A stretch of DNA of 41,782 nucleotides from DATKMS01 sp041497995 (GCA_041497995.1 JBGQHM010000008.1:1-41782); one strand, 5' to 3'. Shown: positions 21,553 to 31,164, counted from the first letter of the stretch. The notes: generated by a model not told the origin, from the letters alone. Numbers and translations: made by a program.

Positions 21553-21967
21553 CGTTTCCGGTCATATATCACGTGTCTTGCCGCCTAGCCATCAGCACCC
21601 ATCGGAGTCCAGAGGCGGCGCGGCGCCGCTTCGGTCAGTATGTTCGTATCTCCTAGTATGAGTGAATGTGGCGAGAGCAACCCCGGTGCCATGGAGGACG
21701 CGCCCTTTAGGGTCCAATGAGTCTCCGCTGCAGAGGGAAAGCGAGAGGCAGGAATTACACGAGAGGAGCAGGTATTACGTTCGAGTCATCGAAGCCGAGG
21801 GGGCACAATTGCACACAGGTTCTTGCTCCCGGCGCGTGGGCGCTCCGCGCCCGTGAGCTGCGCCCTTCATCGCAACTCCGCGCGGATGCGGAAGTAGACT
21901 GTAGATATTGTAAACTTTTCCCTCGCCGACGATTGCGGGACCGCACACCACCACGCTTCAGCGGCGT
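21553..21967. other. 415 bp gene-free stretch
   Basis: It holds a GGGCGC-tcc-GCGCCC hairpin (21838-21852), a local AT-rich patch (GTAGATATTGTAAACTTTTC, 21901-21920) that could be part of a promoter for the next gene, and the upstream region of the divergent GNAT gene. No coding sequence or RNA gene is recognisable. Confidence 0.45.
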
Positions 21968-22330
21968 ATGTGCATGGCACAGAACCCGCTCCGTGTGCGA
22001 GGCATGCAAGCGATACAGTTCGAAGAGTGGTTGAAACCCGAGACGATTCTGCCGGAGCAATTTCATCGCATGTGGTGCGGGTCGCGCCGGCACACACCGG
22101 AGCGCATGCTCCTCATCGCCATGCTCTGGCAGGCTGCGGATGATCTACGGCAGTACCGCGATAGCCGCCGGGCGCACAGCCGTCGGTTGTACCGCGAAGC
22201 CTATCGATGGGTGGTGTCTGATGATCGCAGCTGGCCGTACTCGTTTCTCAATGTCTGCGACGTTCTTGGCATCTCTGCGGCCGCGCTGCGCGCGCAGCTC
22301 ATGGAGCCGGCAGAGCGCGCGGCTGCATAG
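21968..22330 (+). CDS. Small conserved-looking protein with DDRSWPYSFLNVCDVLGI motif
   Basis: A 120-residue hypothetical protein, all helical by composition. The C-terminal WVVSDDRSWPYSFLNVCDVLGISAAALRAQL resembles a motif seen in short deltaproteobacterial proteins (Trp-Pro-x-Ser-Phe, then Cys-x-x-Leu-Gly-Ile); recollection of the motif is not a functional assignment. The centre has ERMLLIAMLWQAADDLRQYRDSRRAHSRRLYREAYRW. Possible starts are ATG 21968, ATG 21974 and ATG 22004 (MQAIQFEEWL, behind GCGAGG). The last two thirds look truly coding; the N-terminus is uncertain. Confidence 0.6.
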   Translation: MCMAQNPLRVRGMQAIQFEEWLKPETILPEQFHRMWCGSRRHTPERMLLIAMLWQAADDLRQYRDSRRAHSRRLYREAYRWVVSDDRSWPYSFLNVCDVLGISAAALRAQLMEPAERAAA

Positions 22331-22420
22331 TGAGCGGTGCAGTCTGACGCGTCGGGCTGTCGGACAGCGCCAGCACGCAGTGCACGTGTTGATGCCAGAG
22401 CGAACGTCAGGCGCGCAAGG

Positions 22421-23041
22421 CTACTGCCCTGCGAGGACGCTGGTAACCACCAGGTCACCGAGAAGCGGCACGTTGAGCGACGTGAAGGTGGTCGCGAGCG
22501 TTGCGCCGGCGAACGGATTCAGGGGGTCCGCACAGTTGAGCGGTTGGCCGGTAACGCTGAACGGTCCGATGTCGACCCCGTCAACGGCGTTGGCGTTGAT
22601 GACCTCCCCAGTGACCACCCCGGTTGTGGTTGGCTCCGTAATCGGCAGGCCGCGTGCGAAGTACGGATCGTCATCGGTACAGAACTCTCCATCGTGACCG
22701 TAGGCGAGAGTTGTGCCGCTGCGCGTCCCCTGAATGAAACCAATTGCGAAGCTGTCGAAGACGAGCGCGGCGCCGGCGGGGGCCGGGCCTCCGCTGAAAG
22801 TAATCAGCGGAAGACTGAAGGGGGGACTGCTCCCCCCGGAATCCTGCGTGACGCTGACGTCGATATTCGCCAGCGCGCCCGCGGGGCACCCTACCCGTCC
22901 GGTCTGAGCATTCCCATCGCCCAGCACGAAGGCGCACGGCTTCTTGCCGTCACACACGTTGTCCCCTGCGGTGAATCCGAGCCAGCCGTAGCAGCCCGGC
23001 GACGAACCTTGTGTGGGACACGTGGCCGCGGAGCGTGACAC
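22421..23041 (-). CDS. Secreted-type protein, N-terminally truncated, possible pseudogene
   Basis: A 206-residue frame rich in Gly, Thr, Ala and Pro that reads like the mature part of an exported beta-rich protein: GCYGWLGFTAGDNVCDGKKPCAFVLGD, CPAGALANIDVSVTQDSGG and the terminal LLGDLVVTSVLAGQ. Cysteine pairs suit the periplasm or surface. There is no signal peptide: the frame opens with GTG 23041 and an in-frame stop lies four codons upstream (23051-23053), without a Shine-Dalgarno. It is therefore probably a 5'-truncated relic, or it depends on a frameshift. Function unknown. Confidence 0.5.
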   Translation of the reverse strand: MSRSAATCPTQGSSPGCYGWLGFTAGDNVCDGKKPCAFVLGDGNAQTGRVGCPAGALANIDVSVTQDSGGSSPPFSLPLITFSGGPAPAGAALVFDSFAIGFIQGTRSGTTLAYGHDGEFCTDDDPYFARGLPITEPTTTGVVTGEVINANAVDGVDIGPFSVTGQPLNCADPLNPFAGATLATTFTSLNVPLLGDLVVTSVLAGQ

Positions 23042-23176
23042 ATGCTGCTTTCATGCCCTAACGGTGGCCGGCTCACAGCTGCCGCACCATCGGCGGCCCA
23101 CGGTTCTGGTATGTATGAGAAGCAGGCGTAATGTTCGGCGCACCCCCCTTGCTTCAGGGCGTGCCGCGCCCGATAC

Positions 23177-23196
23177 TTGCAAAAGCAACTATTGCT
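23177..23196. promoter_or_regulatory. Probable MarR operator
   Basis: Two overlapping palindromes, TTGC-aaaa-GCAA (23177-23188) and AGCAA-cta-TTGCT (23184-23196), lie in an AT-rich stretch ending 11 bp before the marR start. MarR proteins autorepress through such short inverted repeats, so this would control the whole efflux run. Confidence 0.55.
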
Positions 23197-23207
23197 CAAC
23201 AAACCAT

Positions 23208-23651
23208 ATGGACAGGGATGAACCCATCGGCCTGCTAATCGGAGCCGTACGCCGCCGCATCAGGCAAGCCATCGACAGCCGTGTACGCCACTATCACCTG
23301 ACGACGCAGCAGTTCTGGGTCCTGGTCACGATCTACGAGCATCCCGGGTTCTCGTTGGGGCAGCTCGCGGCACATCTACGCATGGATCTGCCAACGGCCT
23401 CGCGCGTGGTGTCGACGTTGATGAAACGGAAATTGGTGCAGGTCAAAGGCGACGCCGCGGACCGCCGCCGCGCGTGTCTCCATCTGAGAGCGCCGGGCAC
23501 GGCACTAGGACACGAACTGCGCGACCTCGCAGCTGCGGTGCGGGCCGCGGTCGTGCAGGGGCTTAGCGCCGGAGAGCAAAAGGCCTTGCGCGGTGCCCTC
23601 CGGAAGATCGTCGCCAACATGGACCGACTGCAGAACGGCACCACGCCGTGA
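23208..23651 (+). CDS. MarR-family regulator of the efflux operon
   Basis: A 147-residue winged-helix regulator. The core is LTTQQFWVLVTIYEHPGFSLGQLAAHLRMDLPTASRVVSTLMKRKLVQVKGDAADRRRACLHL (about 34-95): helix-turn-helix with recognition helix PTASRVVSTLMKR and the wing D-x-x-DRRR. Dimerisation helices are at both ends. MarR proteins are typically released by small phenolic or hydrophobic ligands, which fits its place as the first gene of an efflux run. ATG 23208 is chosen; the open frame upstream to 23013 is out of family. Its stop is 16 bp before the adaptor gene. Confidence 0.93.
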   Translation: MDRDEPIGLLIGAVRRRIRQAIDSRVRHYHLTTQQFWVLVTIYEHPGFSLGQLAAHLRMDLPTASRVVSTLMKRKLVQVKGDAADRRRACLHLRAPGTALGHELRDLAAAVRAAVVQGLSAGEQKALRGALRKIVANMDRLQNGTTP

Positions 23652-23667
23652 CCACGAGATTGAGACT

Positions 23668-24924
23668 ATGATGACAGACGAACGGACCCCGACCGCAATG
23701 GAACCGAACGTAGTGGCACTGCGTCAGGCTGCGGAGCAGACCGCTCAGACGACCGAAGTACGCCGCCGGCGCTGGCCCTGGTTCGTGATGACCGTGGTGC
23801 TGGTGTGCGCCGGATATGCGTGGCTGCAAAGGCCTGCGGCACAACTGGCTACAGCCGCCGGTCCGGGAGCGAAACCTAGTATGCCCCCCGTGCCTGTGCT
23901 GGTGGCGGCCGCGCGACAGGGAGACATGCCCGTGTTTCTGACCGGGCTCGGCTCGGTCACTGCCTTCAACACCGTCACCGTGAAGAGCCGGGTCGATGGC
24001 CAACTCATCAAGGTGGCGTTTCAGGAAGGCCAGTACGTGCACGAAGGTGACCTGCTCGCCGAAATCGATCCGCGCCCCTTCCAGGTGCAGTTGACGCAGG
24101 CCGAGGGCCAGCTCGCGCGCGATTCGGCGCAGCTGAAGGAGGCGAAGATCAACCTCGAGCGCTATCGCGACCTGCTCAAGGGCGACCTCATTGCCAAACA
24201 GCAGGTCGACGACCAAGCGGCAACCGTCGGCCAGAATGAAGGGACGGTCAAGCTGGACCAGGGAGCCATCGACAACGCCAAGCTGCAGCTGACGTACTCT
24301 CGGATCACCGCGCCCATCAGCGGCCGAATCGGTTTCCGACTGGTAGATGTCGGCAACATGGTCCACGCCAGCGACCAGACTGGGCTCCTGGTCATCACGC
24401 AGGTCCAGCCAATCGCCGTGCTCTTCACGCTGCCTGAAGACAATCTCCCGTCGATCCTGACGCAGTTGCACTCCGGCGAGCAGCTCCCCGTCGAAGCGTA
24501 CGACCGCGCCGGACGCACGCGGCTCGCCACTGGTTCGCTGCTGACGGTCGACAATCAAATCGATCAAAGCACCGGCACCACGCGTATGAAGGCGGTCTTC
24601 GAGAATAAAGACAGTGCACTGTTCCCGAATCAGTTCGTCAACGTGCGCCTGCTCGTCGACATCAAGAAGGAAGCGGTGATCGTGCCCGTTGCGGCCGTGC
24701 AGCGTGGTCCCCAGGGAACGTTCGTGTACATCGTCAAGCCGGACCAGACGGTGGACGTCCGTCAAGTCACCGTTGGTCCTACGGCAGGCGGCGACGCGTC
24801 CATCGAGGCCGGCGTGTCCGCCGGCGAAACTGTCGTCGTTGACGGCGTGGATAAGCTGCGCGCCGGAAGCAAAGTGCAAGCGAAGAAACCGGAGGCGGAC
24901 AGCGCTGGCAAGCCAACCGCATGA
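23668..24924 (+). CDS. mdtA: RND periplasmic adaptor, MdtA-like
   Basis: A 418-residue membrane-fusion protein. The N-terminal cytoplasmic stretch is followed by one transmembrane anchor (RRRRWPWFVMTVVLVCAGYAWLQ, about 33-55). Then come lipoyl half 1 (VKSRVDGQLIKVAFQEGQYVHEGDLLAEIDPRPF), a helical hairpin, lipoyl half 2 (LTYSRITAPISGRIGFRLVDVGNMV), and the beta-barrel and membrane-proximal domains. AEIDPRPFQVQL and TAPISGRIG are typical of MdtA. It is anchored by a helix, unlike the lipid-anchored second adaptor at 32817. The start is 23668 or 23671 (ATG ATG). Its stop overlaps mdtB by 4 bp (ATGA). Confidence 0.92.
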   Translation: MMTDERTPTAMEPNVVALRQAAEQTAQTTEVRRRRWPWFVMTVVLVCAGYAWLQRPAAQLATAAGPGAKPSMPPVPVLVAAARQGDMPVFLTGLGSVTAFNTVTVKSRVDGQLIKVAFQEGQYVHEGDLLAEIDPRPFQVQLTQAEGQLARDSAQLKEAKINLERYRDLLKGDLIAKQQVDDQAATVGQNEGTVKLDQGAIDNAKLQLTYSRITAPISGRIGFRLVDVGNMVHASDQTGLLVITQVQPIAVLFTLPEDNLPSILTQLHSGEQLPVEAYDRAGRTRLATGSLLTVDNQIDQSTGTTRMKAVFENKDSALFPNQFVNVRLLVDIKKEAVIVPVAAVQRGPQGTFVYIVKPDQTVDVRQVTVGPTAGGDASIEAGVSAGETVVVDGVDKLRAGSKVQAKKPEADSAGKPTA

Positions 24925-27900
24925 ACCCGTCTCGCCTGTTCATCCTGCGACCGGTCGCGACGTCGCTGCTCATGGCGGCTCTGCTGCTGGCCGGCGTCGT
25001 CGCCTACCGCCAACTCCCGGTGTCCGCGCTACCGCAGGTTGACTACCCCACGATCCAAGTCCTCACGTTCTATCCGGGTGCGAGCCCGGACGTCATGGCG
25101 TCCTCGGTCACGGCGCCGCTCGAACGGCAGTTCGGGCAAATGCCCGGCCTCAACCAGATGATGTCCACGAGCTCGTTCGGCAGCTCGGTTATCACGCTGC
25201 AGTTTACGCTCGATCTCAACATCGACGTCGCGGAGCAGGAAGTGCAAGCGGCCATCAATGCCGCCGCAACGTATCTGCCGCGCGACCTGCCGAACCCACC
25301 TATCTACAGCAAGACGAATCCCGCCGATGCCCCCGTGCTCACGCTGGCGCTGACCTCCAACACCCTGCCGTTGTCGAAGGTCCAGGATCTTGCCGACACG
25401 CGCCTCGCGCAGAAGATCTCGCAGCTGCCGGGCGTGGGGCTGGTCACCCTCAGCGGCGGCCAGAAGCCGGCCGTCCGCATCCAAGCGAACCCTTCGGCCT
25501 TGGCCGCGTACGGGTTGAGCCTCGAAGACGTGCGCACCGCCATCGCGCAGGCGAACGTCAACCAAGCCAAGGGTAACTTTGACGGCGCCGACCGCGCCTA
25601 CACGATCGGCGCCAACGACCAGCTACTGTCGAGCGACGACTACCGGCCCCTCGTCATCGCTTATCGCAACGGTGCGCCGGTCCGCGTCTCCGACATCGCC
25701 GACACGACGGACGACGCCGAGAACGTGAAGCAGGCGGCGTGGATGAACACCGTTCCCGCGGTGATCATGAACATCCAGCGACAGCCGGGCGCCAACATCA
25801 TCGGCGTCGTCGATCGCATCGAGAGACTGCTGCCGCAACTCACGAGCTCCTTGCCGCCCGGAGTGCAGGTCACTGTGCTCACCGACCGCACCACGACGAT
25901 CCGCGCTTCAGTCAGTGACGTGCAGTTCGAGCTCATGCTGACCGTGGCCCTTGTCGTCATGGTGCTCTTCCTGTTCCTGCGCAACCTGGCAGCGACTGTC
26001 ATTCCCAGCATCGCCGTGCCGCTGTCGATCGTCGGCACGTTCGGCGTGATGTACCTGCTCGGGTACAGCTTGGACAACCTCTCGTTGATGGCCCTGACGA
26101 TCTCGACCGGGTTCGTCGTCGACGATGCCATCGTCATGATCGAGAACATCTCCCGCTACATCGAAGAGGGAGAGTCGCCGCTGCAGGCCACCCTGAAGGG
26201 CTCGGAACAAATCGGCTTCACCATCGTCTCGCTGACGGTCTCGCTCATCGCCGTGCTGATCCCGCTGCTGTTCATGGGCGACATTGTCGGGCGCCTGTTT
26301 CGCGAGTTCGCCGTCACGTTGAGCGTGACCATTCTGGTCTCGGCCGTCGTCTCACTCACGTTGACGCCGATGATGTGCGCCAAGCTGCTGCATCACACGC
26401 CCGAGGCCAAGCGGGGCCGGTTCGATCGCGTCATGGAACACTTCTTCACCACCACGATTGCCCGCTACGGCGCGGGCCTGCGCTGGGTGCTCCAGCACCA
26501 GACGGCAACGCTGTGGGTGGCGATCGCCACACTGGTCGGCACGATCTTCCTCTACGTCATCGTACCGAAGGGCTTCTTCCCGGTGCAGGACACAGGGGTG
26601 ATCCTCGGCGTGTCGGAGGCGCCGCAGACCGTGTCGTTCGCCGCCATGGCCGACCGCCAGCAGGACTTGGCCAAGGTGATCTTGCAAGACCCGGCGGTGC
26701 AGAGTCTGTCCTCGTTCATCGGCGTCGACGGCGTCAACACGACGCTCAACAGCGGGCGCATCCAGATCAACCTCAAGCCGCTCGAAGAGCGACGGATCAG
26801 CGCCAGCGACGTCATCCGCCGGATGCAGCCGCAGCTCGCCGCCGTGCAGGGCATCACGCTGTTCATGCAACCGGTCCAGGACCTCACTGTGGAGGATCGC
26901 ATCAGCCGGACGCAGTATCAGTACAGCGTCGAGTGCGCCGATCCCATCGAGCTGCATGCTTGGACACCGCGGTTGTTGGAGAAACTGCAGACACTTCCAG
27001 AGCTGCGCGACGTGGCGAGCGACCAACAGAACGGCGGCCTGCAGGCATCACTGGTCATCGACCGCGACACCGCCTCACGTCTGGGCGTCACGCCGCAGAT
27101 GATCGACGACACGCTCTACGACGCCTTCGGGCAGCGGCAGGTGTCGACCATCTTCACACAGCTGAACCAGTACCACGTCGTCCTCGAAGTGAAGCCCGGT
27201 TACCAGCAGAGCCCCGAATCGTTGAAGGACATCTACGTCCGTTCGGCGACCGGGGCGCAGGTCCCGCTGAGCACCTTCACACACCTCGAGCCGACGACCA
27301 CTGCCCTCGCGGTGAACCATCAAGGCCAGTTTCCGTCGGTGACGCTGTCGTTCAACCTGGCACCCGGTGTGGCCTTGGGCGACGCGGTCATCGCGATTGA
27401 GGCCGCCGAGCGACAGATCGGGCTGCCCACCAGCATCCGCGCCAGCTTTCAGGGAACGGCGCAGGTGTTCCAGTCCTCGCTCGCGAACGAGCCGTGGCTG
27501 ATCCTCGCCGCGCTGATCACCGTCTACATCGTGCTCGGCGTGCTGTACGAGAGTTACATCCACCCGCTGACGATTCTCTCAACGTTGCCCTCCGCCGGCG
27601 TCGGCGCGATCCTGGCGTTGCTGATCTGCCGCACCGACCTGAGCGTGATCGCGTTGATCGGCATCATCTTGTTGATCGGCATCGTGAAGAAGAACGCCAT
27701 CATGATGATCGACTTCGCGCTCGAAGCCGAGCGCAAGGACGGCAAGCCGCCGCAGGAGGCGATCTACGAGGCCTGCCTGCTGCGCTTCCGGCCGATCATG
27801 ATGACGACGATGGCGGCGTTGCTTGCCGGTTTACCGCTGGCGCTGGGAACGGGAACCGGCGCCGAGCTGCGCCGTCCGTTGGGCATCACGATCGTCGGCG

Positions 27901-28037
27901 GCTTGTTGCTCAGTCAGCTGCTCACGCTGTACACGACGCCGGTCATCTACCTCGCGTTCGACCGGCTCGCCAAACGGCTGGCGCAGTGGCGCGGCGGTGA
28001 GCCCGTCAGCGTGCCGGTGCCGATGGAGCAACAGTGA
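24921..28037 (+). CDS. mdtB: RND efflux permease, MdtB-like
   Basis: A 1038-residue RND pump with 12 transmembrane helices and two large periplasmic loops, expected to form a heterotrimer with the next gene product as MdtB2C does. The start FILRPVATSLLMAALLLAGVVAYRQLPVS is typical. Helix 4 carries the proton-relay pair in STGFVVDDAIVMIENI, and helix 10 has the Lys in IGIVKKNAIMMIDFALE. The C-terminal half is unusually similar to the next gene, the N-terminal half much less. It overlaps mdtA by ATGA and mdtC by GTGA, so translation is coupled. In E. coli the homologous complex exports bile salts, novobiocin and similar compounds; the substrate here is unknown. Confidence 0.94.
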   Translation: MNPSRLFILRPVATSLLMAALLLAGVVAYRQLPVSALPQVDYPTIQVLTFYPGASPDVMASSVTAPLERQFGQMPGLNQMMSTSSFGSSVITLQFTLDLNIDVAEQEVQAAINAAATYLPRDLPNPPIYSKTNPADAPVLTLALTSNTLPLSKVQDLADTRLAQKISQLPGVGLVTLSGGQKPAVRIQANPSALAAYGLSLEDVRTAIAQANVNQAKGNFDGADRAYTIGANDQLLSSDDYRPLVIAYRNGAPVRVSDIADTTDDAENVKQAAWMNTVPAVIMNIQRQPGANIIGVVDRIERLLPQLTSSLPPGVQVTVLTDRTTTIRASVSDVQFELMLTVALVVMVLFLFLRNLAATVIPSIAVPLSIVGTFGVMYLLGYSLDNLSLMALTISTGFVVDDAIVMIENISRYIEEGESPLQATLKGSEQIGFTIVSLTVSLIAVLIPLLFMGDIVGRLFREFAVTLSVTILVSAVVSLTLTPMMCAKLLHHTPEAKRGRFDRVMEHFFTTTIARYGAGLRWVLQHQTATLWVAIATLVGTIFLYVIVPKGFFPVQDTGVILGVSEAPQTVSFAAMADRQQDLAKVILQDPAVQSLSSFIGVDGVNTTLNSGRIQINLKPLEERRISASDVIRRMQPQLAAVQGITLFMQPVQDLTVEDRISRTQYQYSVECADPIELHAWTPRLLEKLQTLPELRDVASDQQNGGLQASLVIDRDTASRLGVTPQMIDDTLYDAFGQRQVSTIFTQLNQYHVVLEVKPGYQQSPESLKDIYVRSATGAQVPLSTFTHLEPTTTALAVNHQGQFPSVTLSFNLAPGVALGDAVIAIEAAERQIGLPTSIRASFQGTAQVFQSSLANEPWLILAALITVYIVLGVLYESYIHPLTILSTLPSAGVGAILALLICRTDLSVIALIGIILLIGIVKKNAIMMIDFALEAERKDGKPPQEAIYEACLLRFRPIMMTTMAALLAGLPLALGTGTGAELRRPLGITIVGGLLLSQLLTLYTTPVIYLAFDRLAKRLAQWRGGEPVSVPVPMEQQ

Positions 28038-31000
28038 GCATCTCCGCGACCTTCATCAGGCGCCCGGTCGCGACATCGCTGCTGACCATCGCTCTCGCGC
28101 TGGCGGGTGCGATGGCATACCGCTTCTTGCCGGTGTCGCCGTTGCCGCAAGTGGAGTTTCCGACGATCCAAGTGAGTGCGGCGCTGCCCGGCGCCAGCCC
28201 GGAGACCATGGCGTCGTCGGTGGCGATGCCGCTCGAGCGGCAGTTCGGCCGCATCGCTGGAGTCACCGACATGACGTCGACGAGCTACCTCGGCTCGACG
28301 GGCATCGTGTTGCAGTTCGACTTGAGTCGGAACATCGACGCGGCGGCGCGCGACGTGCAAGCCGCGATCAATGCGGCGCGCGGCCAGCTGCCGTCCAACC
28401 TGCCGAACAACCCGCAGTACAGAAAGGTCAACCCGGCCGATGCGCCCATCGTCATCCTCGCGCTGACGTCCGAGACGGTCGAGATCCCCCGCATGTACGA
28501 CGCGGCCGCCTCGATCCTGCAGCAGAAGCTCTCGCAGGTGGAGGGCGTCGGCCAGGTATTCGTCGGCGGCAGCTCGCTGCCCGCGGTCCGTGTCGATCTG
28601 AATCCCACGGTGCTGAACAACTACGGCATTGGCCTGGATCAAGTGCGCGTCGCTCTGAGCGCAGCGAACGCCAACCGACCGAAGGGGCAACTCGCGGACG
28701 CAACGACGGCCTGGGAGGTCAGCACAACCGACCAGCTCCTGAAGGCAGACCAATATCGCCCGCTGATCATCACCTATCGGAACGGAGCAGCGGTGCGACT
28801 GTCCGACGTCGCCGACGTGCACGACTCTGTCGAAGACGTGCGCGTCGCGGGACTGGCGAACGGCAAGCCGGCCGTGCTGGTGATCATCTTCCGCCAGCCT
28901 GGTGCCAACATCATCGCGACGGTCGAACGCGTGCTCGCCCTACTGCCGCAGCTGCAAGCGTCTATCCCGCAAGCCATTCAACTGACCGTGATGCTCGATC
29001 GCACGCCAACGATTCGCGCGTCCATCAACGACGTCCAAATCTCTCTCGTGGTCTCCATTGTCCTGGTGATCTTGGTCGTGTTCCTCTTCCTGCGCACGCT
29101 GTGGGCGACGGTCATTCCAGGCGTGGTCGTGCCGCTGTCGCTGATCGCGACGTTCGGCGCGATGTACCTGCTGGGCTACAGCATCGACAACCTCTCGCTG
29201 ATGGCCATGACGATCTGCACCGGGTTTGTGGTGGACGATGCGATCGTCGTCATCGAGAACATCACGCGCTACCTGGAGCAGGGGCTCCGCCCGGTCGAGG
29301 CAGCGATCCGCGGGGCTCGCGAGATTGGCTTCACCGTTCTGTCGATGAGCGTCTCTCTGATCGCAGTGTTCATTCCGATCCTGCTGATGGGAGGGATCGT
29401 CGGACGCCTGTTTCGCGAGTTCGCGGTGGTGCTGTCGATTGCCGTCACCATCTCGCTCGTGGTGTCGCTGAGCACGACGCCGATGATGTGCGCGTTGTTC
29501 CTGAAGTCGCAGCATGAGCGCCGCCACGGGCGCATCTATCGCGCCAATGAACGCGCCTTCGATTGGCTCCTGCACGCCTATGAGACCAGCCTGTCATGGG
29601 TCCTGCGGCACCCGCGACTGACCCTGTTCGTGGCGGTCGCCACCGTGTGTCTGAACATCTACCTCTACACGATCGTCCCCAAGGGCTTCTTTCCCGAACA
29701 GGATACCGGGCGCTTGATGGGTGCCATCCAGGCCGACCAGGATACGTCCTTCCAGTCGTTCCGGCAGAAACTCGCTGAGTTCGAGCGCATCGTCCTGGAG
29801 GACCCGGCTGTGGATACCGTCGTCGGCATGACCGGGGGAAACCAGGGCGCGATGAACACCGGACGGATGTTCATCGCGTTGAAGCCGTTGGCCGTGCGCA
29901 AGATGAGCGCCCCGCAGGTCATGGCGCGGCTGCGCCCCAAGCTCGCCAGCGTGCCCGGCGCGAGTCTGTTTCTACAAGTCGTGCAGGACGTGCGCATCGG
30001 CGGACGCCTGAGTACGGCCGCGTATCAGTTCACACTGCAAGGCGACGACCTGAAGGAGCTGAACGACTGGGCGCCGCGCGTGCTCCGCAAGCTGCAGACG
30101 CTGCCGCAGCTCGTAGACGTCAGCAGCGATCAGCAGAATCGCGGCCTGGAAGCGTCGCTGGTCATCGACCGCGACACCGCGTCGCGGTTGGGCGTCACGC
30201 CGCAGATGATCGACGAGGCGCTCTACGACGCCTTCGGGCAGCGACAGGTGTCGACGATGTACACGCAGCTGAATCAGTACCACGTCGTCATGGGGGTCGC
30301 GCCGCAGTACTGGCAGAACCCGGAGACGCTGCGGGACATCTACGTCCGGTCGACGAAGGGTGTGCAGGTGCCGCTGAGCACGTTTACCCACTTTGCGCCG
30401 GCGACCACGGCGCTGGCCGTGAATCATCAAGGACAGTTTCCGGCCGTGACCCTCTCCTTCAACTTGGCGCCCGGCGTCGCGCTGGGCGATGCGGTGACCG
30501 CGATCACCGATGCCGAGCGCGAGATTGGCCTGCCCGCCAGCATCCGCGCCACCTTTCAAGGCACCGCGCAGGCCTTTCAGGCCTCGCTCGCCAACGAGCC
30601 GCTGTTGATCCTGGCCGCCTTGGTCACCGTCTACATCGTGCTGGGCATCCTCTATGAGAGCTACGTCCATCCGTTCACGATTCTCTCCACCCTGCCATCG
30701 GCCGGTGTTGGTGCGATTCTCGCGCTGCTGATCTGCCATACCGACCTGAGCGTGATCGCGTTGATCGGCATCATCCTGCTGATCGGCATCGTGAAGAAGA
30801 ACGCGATCATGATGATCGACTTCGCGCTCGAAGCGGAACGCAAGGAAGGGAAGGGGCCAGAGGACGCGATCTACGAAGCCTGCGTGCTGCGCTTCCGGCC
30901 GATCATGATGACGACGATGGCTGCGTTGTTCGGTGCGCTGCCGCTGGCCCTCGGTGGTGGCACGGGCGCGGAGCTGCGCCAACCTCTCGGCATCACGATC

Positions 31001-31138
31001 GTCGGTGGCCTTATCGTCAGCCAACTGCTCACGCTGTACACTACCCCTGTGGTGTACCTGTACCTCGATCGGCTCCGCCTCTGGTTCCTCCGGTTGCGCG
31101 AGCGACGCCTTGGCCGATTGCTTCCAACAGTGCAGTAG
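28034..31138 (+). CDS. mdtC: RND efflux permease, MdtC-like
   Basis: A 1034-residue RND pump, partner of the MdtB-like protein. It begins with GTG in the overlap GTGA with the mdtB stop. It has FIRRPVATSLLTIALALAGAMAYRFLPVSPLPQVEFPTIQVSAALPGASPETMASSVAMPLERQFG at the N-terminus. Helix 4 TGFVVDDAIVVIENI carries both aspartates, and helix 10 IGIVKKNAIMMIDFALE has the Lys. In the MdtBC complex one subunit type does the proton relay and the other binds substrate; both appear catalytically competent here. The next gene (outer-membrane factor) starts 26 bp later on the same strand. Confidence 0.94.
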   Translation: MSISATFIRRPVATSLLTIALALAGAMAYRFLPVSPLPQVEFPTIQVSAALPGASPETMASSVAMPLERQFGRIAGVTDMTSTSYLGSTGIVLQFDLSRNIDAAARDVQAAINAARGQLPSNLPNNPQYRKVNPADAPIVILALTSETVEIPRMYDAAASILQQKLSQVEGVGQVFVGGSSLPAVRVDLNPTVLNNYGIGLDQVRVALSAANANRPKGQLADATTAWEVSTTDQLLKADQYRPLIITYRNGAAVRLSDVADVHDSVEDVRVAGLANGKPAVLVIIFRQPGANIIATVERVLALLPQLQASIPQAIQLTVMLDRTPTIRASINDVQISLVVSIVLVILVVFLFLRTLWATVIPGVVVPLSLIATFGAMYLLGYSIDNLSLMAMTICTGFVVDDAIVVIENITRYLEQGLRPVEAAIRGAREIGFTVLSMSVSLIAVFIPILLMGGIVGRLFREFAVVLSIAVTISLVVSLSTTPMMCALFLKSQHERRHGRIYRANERAFDWLLHAYETSLSWVLRHPRLTLFVAVATVCLNIYLYTIVPKGFFPEQDTGRLMGAIQADQDTSFQSFRQKLAEFERIVLEDPAVDTVVGMTGGNQGAMNTGRMFIALKPLAVRKMSAPQVMARLRPKLASVPGASLFLQVVQDVRIGGRLSTAAYQFTLQGDDLKELNDWAPRVLRKLQTLPQLVDVSSDQQNRGLEASLVIDRDTASRLGVTPQMIDEALYDAFGQRQVSTMYTQLNQYHVVMGVAPQYWQNPETLRDIYVRSTKGVQVPLSTFTHFAPATTALAVNHQGQFPAVTLSFNLAPGVALGDAVTAITDAEREIGLPASIRATFQGTAQAFQASLANEPLLILAALVTVYIVLGILYESYVHPFTILSTLPSAGVGAILALLICHTDLSVIALIGIILLIGIVKKNAIMMIDFALEAERKEGKGPEDAIYEACVLRFRPIMMTTMAALFGALPLALGGGTGAELRQPLGITIVGGLIVSQLLTLYTTPVVYLYLDRLRLWFLRLRERRLGRLLPTVQ

Positions 31139-31164
31139 GGATCTGAACAAGACTCAGAAGGACC

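Noticed and set aside
27823..29517. A 564-codon plus-strand frame bridging mdtB and mdtC
   Set aside because: Both mdtB and mdtC are unmistakable RND genes in other frames; the long frame is a GC-rich shadow rich in Arg, Gly and Ala.
29972..31150. A 392-codon minus-strand frame opposite mdtC
   Set aside because: Antisense shadow with no domain and no start signal.
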